Shown in pieces: positions 10,735 through 22,400 of a DNA stretch of 64,000 nt. The stretch lies in assembly GCA_905221605.1 (NCBI GenBank), contig CAJNDS010000602.1, forward strand, positions 769,001-833,000, in the 5' to 3' direction. Position numbers and translations under genes: made by a program. Under the pieces are notes generated by a model. That model saw only the letters and a program-made list of their open reading frames with translations. It did not search any database and was not told the origin of the DNA. Position 1 is the first letter of the stretch; each line of letters begins with the position of its first letter. This DNA is from Symbiodinium natans. Taxonomy: Eukaryota; Sar; Dinophyceae; Suessiales; Symbiodiniaceae.

Positions 10735-13700
10735 TGGCAGACATCAGAACAGCTTCGGGCCTTCAACCGGGCTTTCAACATCTTTCAACATCTTTCAACC
10801 ATTCGCACCGCTTCGCACCGCTGCTCAGGACCTCTCGCTGTCAGCAAGAAGTGGACCTGGCAGCTGGCGAAGCGGGCGAATGATCCGCTGGGGTCTCAGC
10901 ACTCTTTGTTATGCCAGGTTTCTCCGACAAGACCTCGGATCTCTCGTCAAACCCTTCCTGGGCTGACCTCGTCTGGAGCTTCGGAATGTTTTTCCTATGG
11001 GAGGCCCCCAAAGGCGTCATGTCAGATGAAGTTTACTTGGTCGGCTTAGCACATTGTGGTCAGCAGGGCCAACCAACACCAGCCGAGCTTCAACAAGTTT
11101 TGGGGACTAACTAGGTTGAAGTGAGAGCAAAGCCGGCCGGAAGACTTGCAATTCACAATCCAGTCCCTCAACCTTTGGAATGAAGTCGGGCAAGAGAGTG
11201 AGACATAGTGAGGCGATGCCCAAGTCGCAAGTAACGTAAACTGCTAGAATTGTTGAAGCAGGGGGTGTGTCCGTGGGCAGGTGGGAAGATGGGGCTGGGA
11301 GGTGCGTGAAACTCCTCTGAAGGGGGAAGCCGCGGTCGTTCAATGATGATCTGATAGGTGAGGAGAGCAGGAGGCCGAAGTTGCTGAGGAAAATGCACAG
11401 TGCTGCGACATGTGTCGAACACTGCCGCAGCCGACGTACACCAATCACATGTTGAAGCGAAGTTGAAGCGAGAGAGTGTGGGCTACGCCAAGCCTCTCTC
11501 GTGCGATGAAATTAGAGCTCTGACTCTTGTTCCTATTGGGCTTCCAGATCGTGCCATCGGCAGTTGCTAATGCACACCAGCTGGAAGGTGTTGTCGGCCC
11601 ACCTGATCCAGAGGCAGGGGGGGACATGTGCAACAGAAGTTGCACCAAATGCCATCATGTGATCTTCTCCGACGCCGGCTAGGTGCTGACAATTGTGGGG
11701 AAATTCGGTCATTGGCGAGTGAAATGAATGAAAGAGCGCGGGCCAGTATTGTATTGATCTGGGCGAAGTAGATATGTCGCCAACTCTGCTTCTGTCCCTC
11801 CCCTTTCATCTGGGTGCTTCTGTTTCAAATGCCTGTTTCCAGGACCGTGCTCCTTGTCTACAACTTCTAGCTTGGCAGAGCGTTCGTGATCGTTGTGTTT
11901 TCAAAGCGATGTAATCCGATTTGAAATTCTGAAAGCAGAGTAGTTGTTCATCAACACTTGCGGTGCCAGGTGGCTGACGCAGCAACCAGTGCTGAGGCTT
12001 CCGAACCGCAGCAAATGTAGCAGTCGGAGTGAGGTGGGCGCTGAAAAGTTGCAGTCTGCATTCTGTCGACTCCCAGTGCAGTTAGTGCTTCAGCTGCCTC
12101 TTGCACGTCATCCTGTTGGGATACTAGTTGCTTGCTTGCCTCTCATGCAGATCTCAGTGGGTGAGCTTCGTAGCTGGCAAAATCAGGTCTGTGAGAATGG
12201 GGGCTCGTGAGAATGTCGAGGTCATGAGTCAGAGAACTGTAGAGCGTGGCTGTAGTTGATCACCATTTCGTGTTTAGCTTCCATGTACTATCACTGTGCA
12301 CTCCTTTTCTGACAGGGTCGCGAGGCAGTACCAGGTTTCTGCCATGGCGCAAGCACTCTGCAGCAGTGGTTGGCGAGATGCAGGCGTGCAGAATTCGATG
12401 CGGCAGAAGTTAACATTCTCGCGGGTCAGATCAGGCTTCATGTCTCCGACAGCCAGTAAAGGGTTGAGTGCATGACACAAGCGAGAGATGGCTGGGAGCC
12501 GCACAACAAGTAGCAAGGATCCTAAAGAGAAGGGAACATCATCTAGCGAAGAAGAATCATGAGATATCGTAGGTATCATAGAGTGCTCTCGGCATCTTTC
12601 TCGCAATGTGCGTATTTGGCCACACATGGCCACATATGGCGTGTTGTCTTTGCGCAGGGGCCACTGCGCAGGTGTCTTGGGGGATTTTTTGTGGCTGTGC
12701 TCTGCAGTCTCAACAACTGCTCTCAAAGGTGGGGACCAAGGGGGGGACCGAGGCGGGAGAGTGCGACTTTTTCTTTGCGGAACACGGAACACGCCGACGA
12801 GAACGCAATTATTTTGTACCTTCAGCCCAATCTCCTCACTTCTCCACCAACTTGAACCCCTGAGTACCCCTGAGTGATCATATGTGACATTGTGGATCCT
12901 AGTGACACAGTGCCGCCACATGGTTTGGGGAACATAGGAACAGTAGCAGATCATGGCAGGCAGAAGAACATATCAGACCGTATCGGGAAGAATAGTACAG
13001 TGGTGGATAGCGTACGTGATATGGTGAGTTCTCAAAAAGCATGTGTTGATTTTTCAAATAGAAGGGCATACGAACCGTTATCTATGTCAACTATTTGTCT
13101 TCGTCATGAGGCCCCCCCCCCCCCCCAAGTACAGCTCCTTTTACCCCATTGTGGCGCTAGCATAGCGCTAGCTGCGCGCTAGCATTAATCTTGGAAGTGT
13201 CGGTATGCCTGGGCCGAGACAAAGGTATGCAGGCGTTTGGCCCCAAGATCGGCCACCTATGGGAAGAACTGCGGCACCAGAACATGGCGTCCAGGATCTG
13301 CTCAAGCAAAGACCGCAGGTTAGCTTCAGTCATGTTGAGAATGATCTACGAAGCGCGGCGCCCTCGCATTTTACATGGTTTTGGCGCGTGCTCGGGCTGG
13401 AAAACAGGGGTGCTGGCGCTAGCACGGCGCTAGCACGGACTTGGGTTTTCCAGACAGTCGGTCACCAAACGAAGGCCCGAAGGTTTGTAGGTGTGGGGTT
13501 TGGACTTCCCCAAATCGCAAGCTTTCAACCCCAACCCAACCCTCAGCCCTTCAGCCTCAACCAAAGTCTCTTCCCCTCATCTTCAAACATGTTGGCCCTG
13601 TGGGTGGCATTTAATACCAACTGTGGCTGCGTGACTGTTGAAATTCAACGTCAGCCCTCGTACGCCTTCTGGAATACCTTCACGTCATATTGTCGTGAAG

Positions 13701-14365
13701 TGGTGTGCTAGCGCGTTTCCCAATTACACACATTCCGGAGTAGCATTTCGAGAAATGATCATATGCAGCTTGTAGATCTTACGGGCCGGCATGTGTTGAG
13801 GGTTGTGGGAACTTTTTTTGGTCACCAGTCACACCTCTTTAAGTTTTTGGCTGACCGTTTTGTTGTGTCTGAGTGCCTAGGGTTTTAGAAAAAGCGCTGC
13901 TCAAGTATTTTTCATAGTAACATCTTGGTCGATAGGGGTGCTACATGACAAGATCAAGTCGGCTGGTACGCCATAGCCGGACGTGAGTATGTTGGACGAC
14001 GCGTCAGCTGGATCTGCTGCGAGAGTTTGGCTTCTTCCTGGCACGCTATGCATCGCTATGCGTTTCCCTATTGACCCTGAGGTGGCATGCCTGGCGTTCT
14101 GACGTCCTTCGGCGTTTGCCCGGCGCCTGATGCCAAGGCCACTCTTGCTGCATCAGAGCTGAACGGATGTTCGTCCGGATGGATGCATGGCAGGGGAACT
14201 GACCGTTGCAATGCACTGACTGCATCGCTTGTGGATACCGGCTTGATCTTGGCAGGCTGTCAGGCGACTTTCATAGCTTGTAGCTTGCCACATGGAAACA
14301 GCCGGGCTGGTCTAAGCCACGGGACGTTCATGTCGGCGGTCCAAGCGGTGCGACGAATTCGAAAG

Positions 14366-14610
14366 TGTGAGGGGACGGGGGAAGGGGGAAGGGGGACGGG
14401 GGACGGGGGGACGGGGGAAGGGGGAAGGGGAAGGGGGATGGGGGACGGGGGACGGGGGAAGCGGGAAGGGGGACGGGTTGAGGCGGGGGGGGGGGGGGGG
14501 GGGGCAGGGAGGAAGGAGGTGGGAAGGAGGAAGGGGGAAGGGTGGAAGGGGGCAGAGGGGGAAGGGGGGTGGGGGGGAAGGGGGGAAAGGTGGGGAAGGG
14601 ATCTTGGCTT
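14366..14610. repeat. Purine-rich G-tract minisatellite
   Basis: Tandem units of GGGGGAAG and GGGGGACG type, with one pure G run of about 20 at 14488-14505. The + strand is almost pure purine with many G4-spaced runs, so quadruplex or triplex formation is plausible. The Gly/Arg-rich translations of this tract are artefacts. Confidence 0.8.
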
Positions 14611-14639
14611 GTTTGTTGCAGACGCCTGTCCGTTAGTTC

Positions 14640-16630
14640 GAAATCAATTCACTCGTCTTTCGAAATGCCCCCTGTCAGCCTTTGGACGCACAAGCGCCAT
14701 CATGCCTGGAGAGTGGCCAGGAGCAGCAGGGAAGCGTTTACCAAGAGCGTTTTGTCCGGACTCGTAAAGGGACAGATTGAATTGAAGGCTGGACGGCAGC
14801 CAGTATTACGGGACACTGAAAGGTTAGCACATGAGCACATATGATAAGATCTGGTTGAGCCATGTTGGAGTGGTAAACACCAACGGTTGCAGGATGAGGC
14901 ACACCATGTGCAGCAATTCAGAGCTGATTAAAGCCCGTGGGGGCCAGTTTGGATTCTGTTTGGATGGCCTGTGGAGTCTGTTAGAGGAGTGCACGACTCT
15001 GGCTGAACGCGCCGACTTGAAGAAGTTTGTCAAGTCCATTGACGAAAGTCTCAAGGCTCGAAAATGCTCGAAAGTCTGCTTGGCACAATGTAGCCACATA
15101 ATGAGAAAGGCAATGTCAACTGTAAAGTTGTTGTTCAGAAGCGGATGCGCCAGGAAGCTGTTTCCAACGCAAAGGCGGCACGCAAGCGCTTTGAGGGACG
15201 GGCCTCTCGGCTGCCTCGAAAGACCTCGAAAAGGTTCCTCTTCAGAGGTCAGACTACAGGCTGACAGGTGATCAATCTGGCCAAATTATGCCAAATTCAG
15301 GTTTGCGACTTCCGCTACGCTGAAATCGAGGAGCGGCCAGAAACGAGTCTTGCGCAAGGCAATAGTTTTCTCATTTCCACTGCCTCCAAAGTTGTCGTGA
15401 CCCCGGTGACCCCAGTGAAGCCGGATGCGTAGAACCAACATGTTTATGTTTGTCATGCAGACTTATCCAGAGTTGCATGATGGGCAGACAACATAGTAAG
15501 TCGTCCGCGGTGACTTCAGCTAGCTTAGCTTTGTCGTTTTGTTGTGGTAGATGGTTTCTTCTACCAAGTGGTTGCTGAGAGACTGACTGGCTGAGTTTGC
15601 AGATTAGCGTTCCAAGGCTAAGCCCAGGCTGTTGTGGACCTTGCAACAGCTTACAGCACCTCTGCAATGTCTTTGTGTTGATGGAAGGTTATGAGGTCTC
15701 AGCGTGTGTCTGGAGCTCCCGCTGCCGAGTTGATTCTTGGAGGACAAAGGCCAGGTGCTCGCGGATGCGTACGGTCGGAATCTCAATCCTTTCGGATGAC
15801 GCTTGCGGATGCGTGCCAGAGAGATATGATGGCTAGAAAGCAAAGCTATGGAGTGTCGGGGTGTGCCTGCGGCCTCGCCTCTTCTTCTTTTGCTCGAGCC
15901 TGGCACTGCATTATCTGAAAGCCAGGACAGGATTACTACTGAGTCTTGAAGGTCTTTGCTCGCATGGAGTCTGACTCGGCAAATGCCCTGCGTGCGTGCC
16001 TGCAGCGACTGGCAGATGCGGAGGACTGCTCTTGTGCAGTTTATTGCAATTTCAATGCAAGTTGAGTGCCACTGGCCAGAGAAGGCAGAAATGGCACACA
16101 GTCCAGGAACTCCTCAGCAGTACTTGCCGTGCGGAAGAGATCATTGCGGGTGCCCGCTTGAGTAGACAGTGGTGCTCGTACGAATAGATGTGTGGCATGA
16201 TGCTCACCCGGTTCAGACATGGTTGAACCAGTGAGGCTGTGCTGCATGCGCTGCAAAGGTGTGCGAGAAACTCTTCTTGACCTCTGTGACCGATGCGGTC
16301 CCTCCAAGTCAAAGCTGGCCAACACACACCAGGTGGAGCGTAAGAAATTACAGTGATAGACAGTGCTGCAGCTTTTCATCATTGCATCTGGAGGTGCCCC
16401 CAGACTTCAGTGGCGAGGTCTTCTCCCAGCCTGCGCCGCCTACTCTACCCATGCCGCCACCCCTGTGTCAACACAAGGATCAAAAGGCACAGCTCCACGG
16501 CTTGTAACAAAGGGCAGCTTTTTCACATATTTCCTCGCTTTCGGTGCCAGGAAAGGCCGCAGCCCATGAAGGCGCAGGCGCCCCTTCACAGCTCGCCCTT
16601 CACAGCTTCACACCCTGTGGCCCGGGCCCC
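14640..16630. other. No supported gene
   Basis: Open frames occur, for example at 14831-15271 on the + strand (Cys/Lys-containing and moderately protein-like), but no domain or splice pattern could be confirmed. Confidence 0.35.
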
Positions 16631-16646
16631 TTCACTTTCCTCTAGA

Positions 16647-16730
16647 AAGCTGAGAAGAGACAGGTGCTCATGGACCAAGTCGTTCTTGAAGCCCTCCGTG
16701 AAGATAACAAAAGGAAAGTCAATGCAAGGA
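16647..16730 (+). other. Candidate exon, possibly N-terminal part of the channel gene
   Basis: After an AAAG acceptor the sequence reads AEKRQVLMDQVVLEALREDN, then a basic KRKVNAR segment, a charged helix with coding-like composition. It lies about 700 nt upstream of the first recognised channel exon on the same strand. Linking it to the channel is a guess from position only. Confidence 0.2.
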
Positions 16731-17150
16731 CAGGGGTGCTCGGCTTCCTCTTTTCTCCATCTCTCGATGCGCCTGGGCAAGTGCTGGTATGTGATCCCAT
16801 ATTGTCCCACCTTTGCGTGAGGATCGCCGAAGTGACCAGTGCCAGAGCAAATGATGCTGCCAATTCAGCCTCTGCTCCAAGCAAAACTGCAGCTTGAGCA
16901 ATCTTCAGGACATCTCGATCGCTTCAGATCGTTGCACATCGTTGCGCATCGTGGCACATCGTTGTGCTTTAACATCGTAATGCCCGCCACCACTCTGTCC
17001 AGTGCAGTGACCCTGATCGTTTCTTCAGGTATCCACCACATCAGTTTTCAGCTTCTCGTGTGAGCAGATTGGCAGCATTGGGGACAATGCAGTTTGTGCG
17101 ACATTGCCCGATCAATGCGCACAGCACACCGTTTAGATGAACCTGTTCTG

Positions 17151-17219
17151 CGGCTTGGCCCCGGCTTGGCCCCGGCTTGGCCCCGGCTTGGCCCCGGCTT
17201 GACCCCCGGCTTGGCCCAA
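17151..17219. repeat. 12-bp tandem repeat (CGGCTTGGCCCC)
   Basis: Six near-perfect copies of CGGCTTGGCCCC, the last two slightly diverged. Confidence 0.85.
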
Positions 17220-17422
17220 CTTGGTGTCTTCTTCGATGTCTGTTTTCTGCTGGCCTTAGGCCATCTCGCCCAGAATGTGCGTCATCGGAGACAGAATGGG
17301 GTTGGGTTTGGACTCCGATATGTTCAGAAGGACCGATGAGCAGCGCGCACTTCACAAAGCTCCTTCATGTTGCTTTGACTTCATCCCGGGTCCCGTGATC
17401 TTGGCGCTGCATCTTGTTTCAG

Positions 17423-17500
17423 GACGTATCCACCTGCCGATCATTAATCCTGACAGCCAGATCCGATTGGCATGGGACATTGTGGGCCTCATCTTCATAT
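17423..17500 (+). CDS. Channel exon: pre-S1 and S1
   Basis: A TTTCAG acceptor precedes IHLPIINPDSQIRLAWDIVG, the NP-S-RL-WD pattern that opens S1 in EAG, CNG and plant KAT channels. The exon ends at a GA donor (17501), one base into a codon, which the next exon completes. Confidence 0.8.
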
Positions 17501-19422
17501 GAAACTCGGCAATGATTCTGAGCGCTTGTCGTGGATGTCATCGTGGATGTCATGTCCATGACATGTCTTGCCTCAGGCTACGAGACATACGCCCTTCCGG
17601 TTTACTTGGCTTTCGACTTCCAGCCTGGGCCATAGGCATTTTTCGGGGAATTTCTCGGATGTTGGAATACCGGTGGGAATTTGCAACACGTGCATTGCGA
17701 TGAAAGCGTTTGTTAAACCAAGTACGTTAAAGATGGCATAAGTCGAGCATCACCAGGCGCAACCGCTTTATTTGTGTGGCAACATGAAGGTGTGTGCATG
17801 ATTCTCTCAAACAGGCACGCACGCGCACGCGCGCACACACTTCGCCGGCACGCGCGCACGCACCTGCGCACGCACACACACACACAGAGATTCCCCAATT
17901 CAATTGCAAAACGCCCTCACGATGTGTTTTCCGCGCCAGTTCAGCTGACTTGCCTGCTACTGGTCTGCAGGACCCTGAACACGGAGCCCTAAAGCCTAAA
18001 CCTAAAAGCCCGTGTCTCCAGTCATCAAGCAAGATGAGCGTCGGAATTGGCTTTTCCACAAGATCTTGCTAAGGTTCGTGGGGGTATTCTTTGCAATTGC
18101 AGCCGTGCTCGACGCATACTTCATTCTGGACATCTTCATGTCGTATCTGACTGCCATCAGACGCTCAGAATCATCAGAATTGCCGCCTGAAACGCCTTGA
18201 TTGAAGCACACATTTTGTTGATGGGGATTCGGGATGGACACTGTGCTCCCTTAAGTCATCCTTCAGGATCCCTCATAGATGTCATAGAAGCCGGCTTAAG
18301 GGTTTGCAATGTAGTTCGGGAGCATAAAGCATCATGTTTCATGTACGAGGAACTCCTTCCGGCAGCTTGATCTCGGCGCCGAAAGACATTGCCAGGGCCT
18401 ATAGCAGGCGATGGCTCTTTCTGGACGTGCCTTCACAGCGGTTTACAGCAGTTTAGTAGCTATTTCTTGCCTGCTCTGTTGTCACGCTTATCACAGCAAA
18501 ATTGTCTTTTAGTTTCTTGCTTTTTCTGCAAGGGGCATGTGAGCTACCATCCCTGTCACGGTGGTGCACAAGTATGGGTCCGCAGGCAACGCAAAAGGAG
18601 CAAAGCACGGCAAAGCCCTAGCGCTGCACATGGAGCCCTTCAGGTGCCATTGGGTGCCATTGTGAAGTCTCCGCCGCAGAAGATCAAAAGCAAAGCACAC
18701 ACACACTCTGAAAGAGCAACTGAGGTCTCCCAGCGCAACGCGCAAGTAGGCAATCTCCAGCTGCAAGCTCCAGCCGTAAGCCTGTTAGCACCAGCACTTC
18801 AAGTCTTGAGCCGACATAAACTGGCATGCCGTCTGACTCTCAAGTTGTGAGGAAACCTCCTAGGAAGGCCCCTAGGCAAGAAACCCAATGAAGTTTCCAA
18901 GCAAAGTCCACATGTTGCACGCTGACAGACGTCACGTTGCCTCGACTCTCATGTCTACAACTCAACCTGCAAGTCGGAGAGATGGCCAAAAGCTTCAAAC
19001 ATCAGCGGCCATGTTGACTATCCAGTGGGTTTCAGCAATGCTTTAAAGTTGTTGCCGCAAAATGGGGACTTCCTTATCCCCATACTGCAAGCGCTGCCTC
19101 ACAGGCAGGGATTGTGGCGCACCGTACCATTGCAGTCTTTCAAAGTTACAGACTTTTTTTGCCACATAGTGCAACATTCATGTGGAAGCTGTATATGATG
19201 CCGGTGCGGTGGGCCCTCCCCCCCCGGCGTTCGGGCTGGGTTTGGAGTTTGGGTTTAAGGGCGTTTGGGGGGGGGGGGGGGGGGGGGGTTGTGGGGGGGG
19301 TGTGGGGGGGGTGTGGGGGGGGGTGTGGGGGTGTGGGGGGTGTGGGGGGGTGGGGGGGGGGCTGGGGGGGGGGTGGAGGGGGGGGGGGGGGTGGGGGGGG
19401 TGGGGGGGGGGGGGGTGTGGGT

Positions 19423-19458
<36 letters not shown>

Positions 19459-22400
19459 GGGGGGGGCATCGGGGGTGGGGGTGGGGGTGGGGGGCATGGG
19501 GGGTGGGGGTGGGGGGCGTGAGGGGGGTGGGGGGGGTGGTAAACAAATACTTTGCAAAGGAAACGCCCGCAGAATAGACGCAAACGCACCCGCAGAATAG
19601 ACGCAATGCACCCTTAGTGTGTCCTTGGGAGGGCACGGAGGGCGAGGAGGGCGAAGTATGTCTACCCAGCCAAGTGAACAAAGGGTCGTCATCGCCTCCC
19701 ACCCGGCCTCCGTCGACTCCACCCAGAGCCTGCCAGACCTCCCAATTTGGGTTTCTGCACTTGCTATCATGCTTTTATGTAGTTAATAGCAACTACATGA
19801 ATTCTGATCCAGTAAAGACCACTAAGAATGGCAATGATCATGGAATCAGAGTAAATTTTCATGCTTGAGGAACTTAATTTACGGTCCCAAACAGCAACCC
19901 GGACTCTCTGGCTCGAGGCCAAGGACACAGGTTGTCACCAACTTCGGAACATATGCCGGTGTCTTCACGGCACTACCCAGAAACTTTGTCCTGCAAAATG
20001 CTGAAAGGCGCCAATCTCAAGGAAGCATCGCCAAAGTTCGGCTTCTGGTAAAGCAGCAGGCACAGGTTATGTCTCAAGCCTTCTGGACTTTGTTTACTCC
20101 ACGTCCAACCTCATTGCAGAAACACCATCGGAGTTGAGACGATCATGCCCGATGCAACCTTCGACTCTGGAGTTTAAGTGCTTGAGTAGCCCGCGATCTT
20201 CAGCAAGAATTACCGCCGAAGTAGTCTCTATTCAGCCTTGCTCCTTCTTCTTCACCCGACCGATTGTTGGCTGGCACCGTTGCCTTTGCGCAGAAGCGAG
20301 GCACTCGACGGATCCAAAAGAGGCCACCCAACAGGACCCGTTTTGGTCTTGGGATGCCGATCGCTTGACAGAAGCTCCAGCGGGCTCGTCTCAGAGATCC
20401 CGTTTCTCAGCTTCTGTAGTCAGCGTTATGTAATGTTATGCAGAACGGCAGGCGGTGCAACAGGTGCATATTGCATGGAGCCATGATGCATGTCGTGCAG
20501 GGCAGGGAATTCGGGTTTCAAACGAAAGAAAGATGTGCTGCTCGCAGTTTCTGTGCCGAAGTGCAGTGAAGCTGGCTTTGCACAATTTTGCACCATTGGG
20601 GCCTTTTTTGGGGAGCCGCACAGCAAGTAGAAGGCTCCGCGTAAGGGACTTGTGTGGACAGAAATGAGAAGGCCCAGGCTCCAGCGCCAGAGTGCCAAGT
20701 AAAAAGCGCGATCTCCAACCCTTAGGCCTTAGGCTGGTGGCGAGGCATTCTTAGGAGTGAGAAGCTCGCGGTGCTGCTGGATTTCATGCTCAATTTTCTG
20801 CGAGCATTGACACCATGTCCTTGCTACAAGTATCAACCCAAGTGCCCAAGCTTGAGATCGCAAGATGAAAGTTTGAGAGAAAGGTTCGCCGATTGCACAT
20901 CTCCATGTTATGTCCTGACCAGCAAAAGTTTTTCAGCCTCCGATTTCACTGTGCTTGAGGTGCTGGCAGGTATTCCGTGGGAGTTGGTGAACAGCATGGT
21001 GCCCTGGAATATTCGGCATCCCGGCTTGGAGCTGTATTCCTGGGATGCCGTGCCAGATCGTGCCAGAAATCTGTCAGAAATCTGTCAGAAATCTGTGTCA
21101 AAACCTGTTGGAGGTCTGCCCAGCTGTTCAAGATGCTGCGGTTGGTGCGTGTAATGCGCCTCATACGATTCCTCCGTGTGGACATCTTCAACGAGAGACA
21201 CTAGGATTAAAGTCACGAGCAAGCAGAGTGCCGGATCGCAAGGCCACACTGCCACGACTGCCAAGGCGTGAAAATGTACATTGAGACACGGCCAACCTTG
21301 ACATTTGCCAGCGGGATTCTGCGACTGCTCTTCATTCTGTGTGCCGTGACTCACTGGGCAGCTTGTGCCTGGTTTTGTGACGTGGCTCTCCATGTGCAGC
21401 TCCAGTTTATGACTTTGTGATGCTTCGCGGCGCTTAGAGTTGGTTTTGACATGTTTTGACCCAGCGGCTGTTCAACAAGGTATCGGGAGCCGAAAGAATA
21501 TTGGCCAGACATGGGTGACAAAGCACTTGCCTTCGGAGTTTTCCGTTTCGGAGGGCTATGTCTATTCTTTGACACTGGGCTGCGTGACCAGTTTTGCAGA
21601 TGTTGGCATTGCTGGGAAAGGACCCAGCAGTGCCTGACCATGCAATGTAAGGTATTTCACGCTCACCACCATGACAACTGTTGGCTATGGCGATATCACC
21701 CCCGCAACTTGCACTGCCTTGCGTACATATGTGTAAATAGCTGCTAAGTTCGTGAAGGCATGGGGCTGAGTCGACGAAGCATCCAGGTTTTGGCCCGTCG
21801 TGAACCCAGGCTTCCGCCTTTGACACTAGACTCACGAGACCGTATACCTCAGTTCAGGATACAGTGTCGGTACAAGTGAAAGTTTCGGCAAGGGGGTGTG
21901 CGCTAGGCTTGGTTCATGCCCGCCAAGGCAAACCTCGGCGAGATTTGCTTCGCTCTGTTGCTCCTCCTCATCGCAACTGTGGTGTTTGCAACAGTGATGG
22001 GTTACCTGACAGACATTTGGATGCATTTATGACTACGTGCTTCCAGTGCATGTGCATGTATGTTTGGAAGCACAAGGTATCGTAGCTCGATCATGGCATT
22101 TGCAGCTGTGCCGGCCAGGATATGATTGCCAATGTGAACTCTGAGAGGAATCAACAAGCTGAAAAGATCCTCATGCTCAGCAACTACATGCTACTCGCCC
22201 TAACCAATGCGCAAACTTTGCACACTCCATGGCCATAGCTGTGTGCTGCAGTCCGGCGCGTGTCTTGGCTTCTCGACCCACTTCTTGGGAATCTCTGGAT
22301 GGAACGCCTGGTTGCCTAGGACTTGGCGAAACATCCCGCCGCATTTGTACAAGGTGGGTATTCGCAGATTCGAGGGCGCGTCATGAATAGCGGGGTGGTG

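Larger units (their letters stand above)
6830..14360. other. Gene-poor stretch, no supported gene
   Basis: Apart from the small repeats listed separately, I see no domain, no convincing exon series and no RNA gene. Small items include a polypyrimidine tract at 7075-7150, a 16-C run at about 13112-13128, repeated GCGCTAGC palindromes at 13145-13180 and 13412-13440, and long but featureless frames around 9055-9735 and 12274-12954 (minus). Confidence 0.4.

Noticed and set aside
12274-12954. 226-codon minus-strand frame
   Set aside because: No motif, uneven composition and no exon signals, so chance in GC-balanced DNA.
19114-19770. Long Gly-rich (+) and Pro-rich (-) open frames
   Set aside because: They are translations of the G-run tract in a channel intron. 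All frames are open because the sequence has almost no A.
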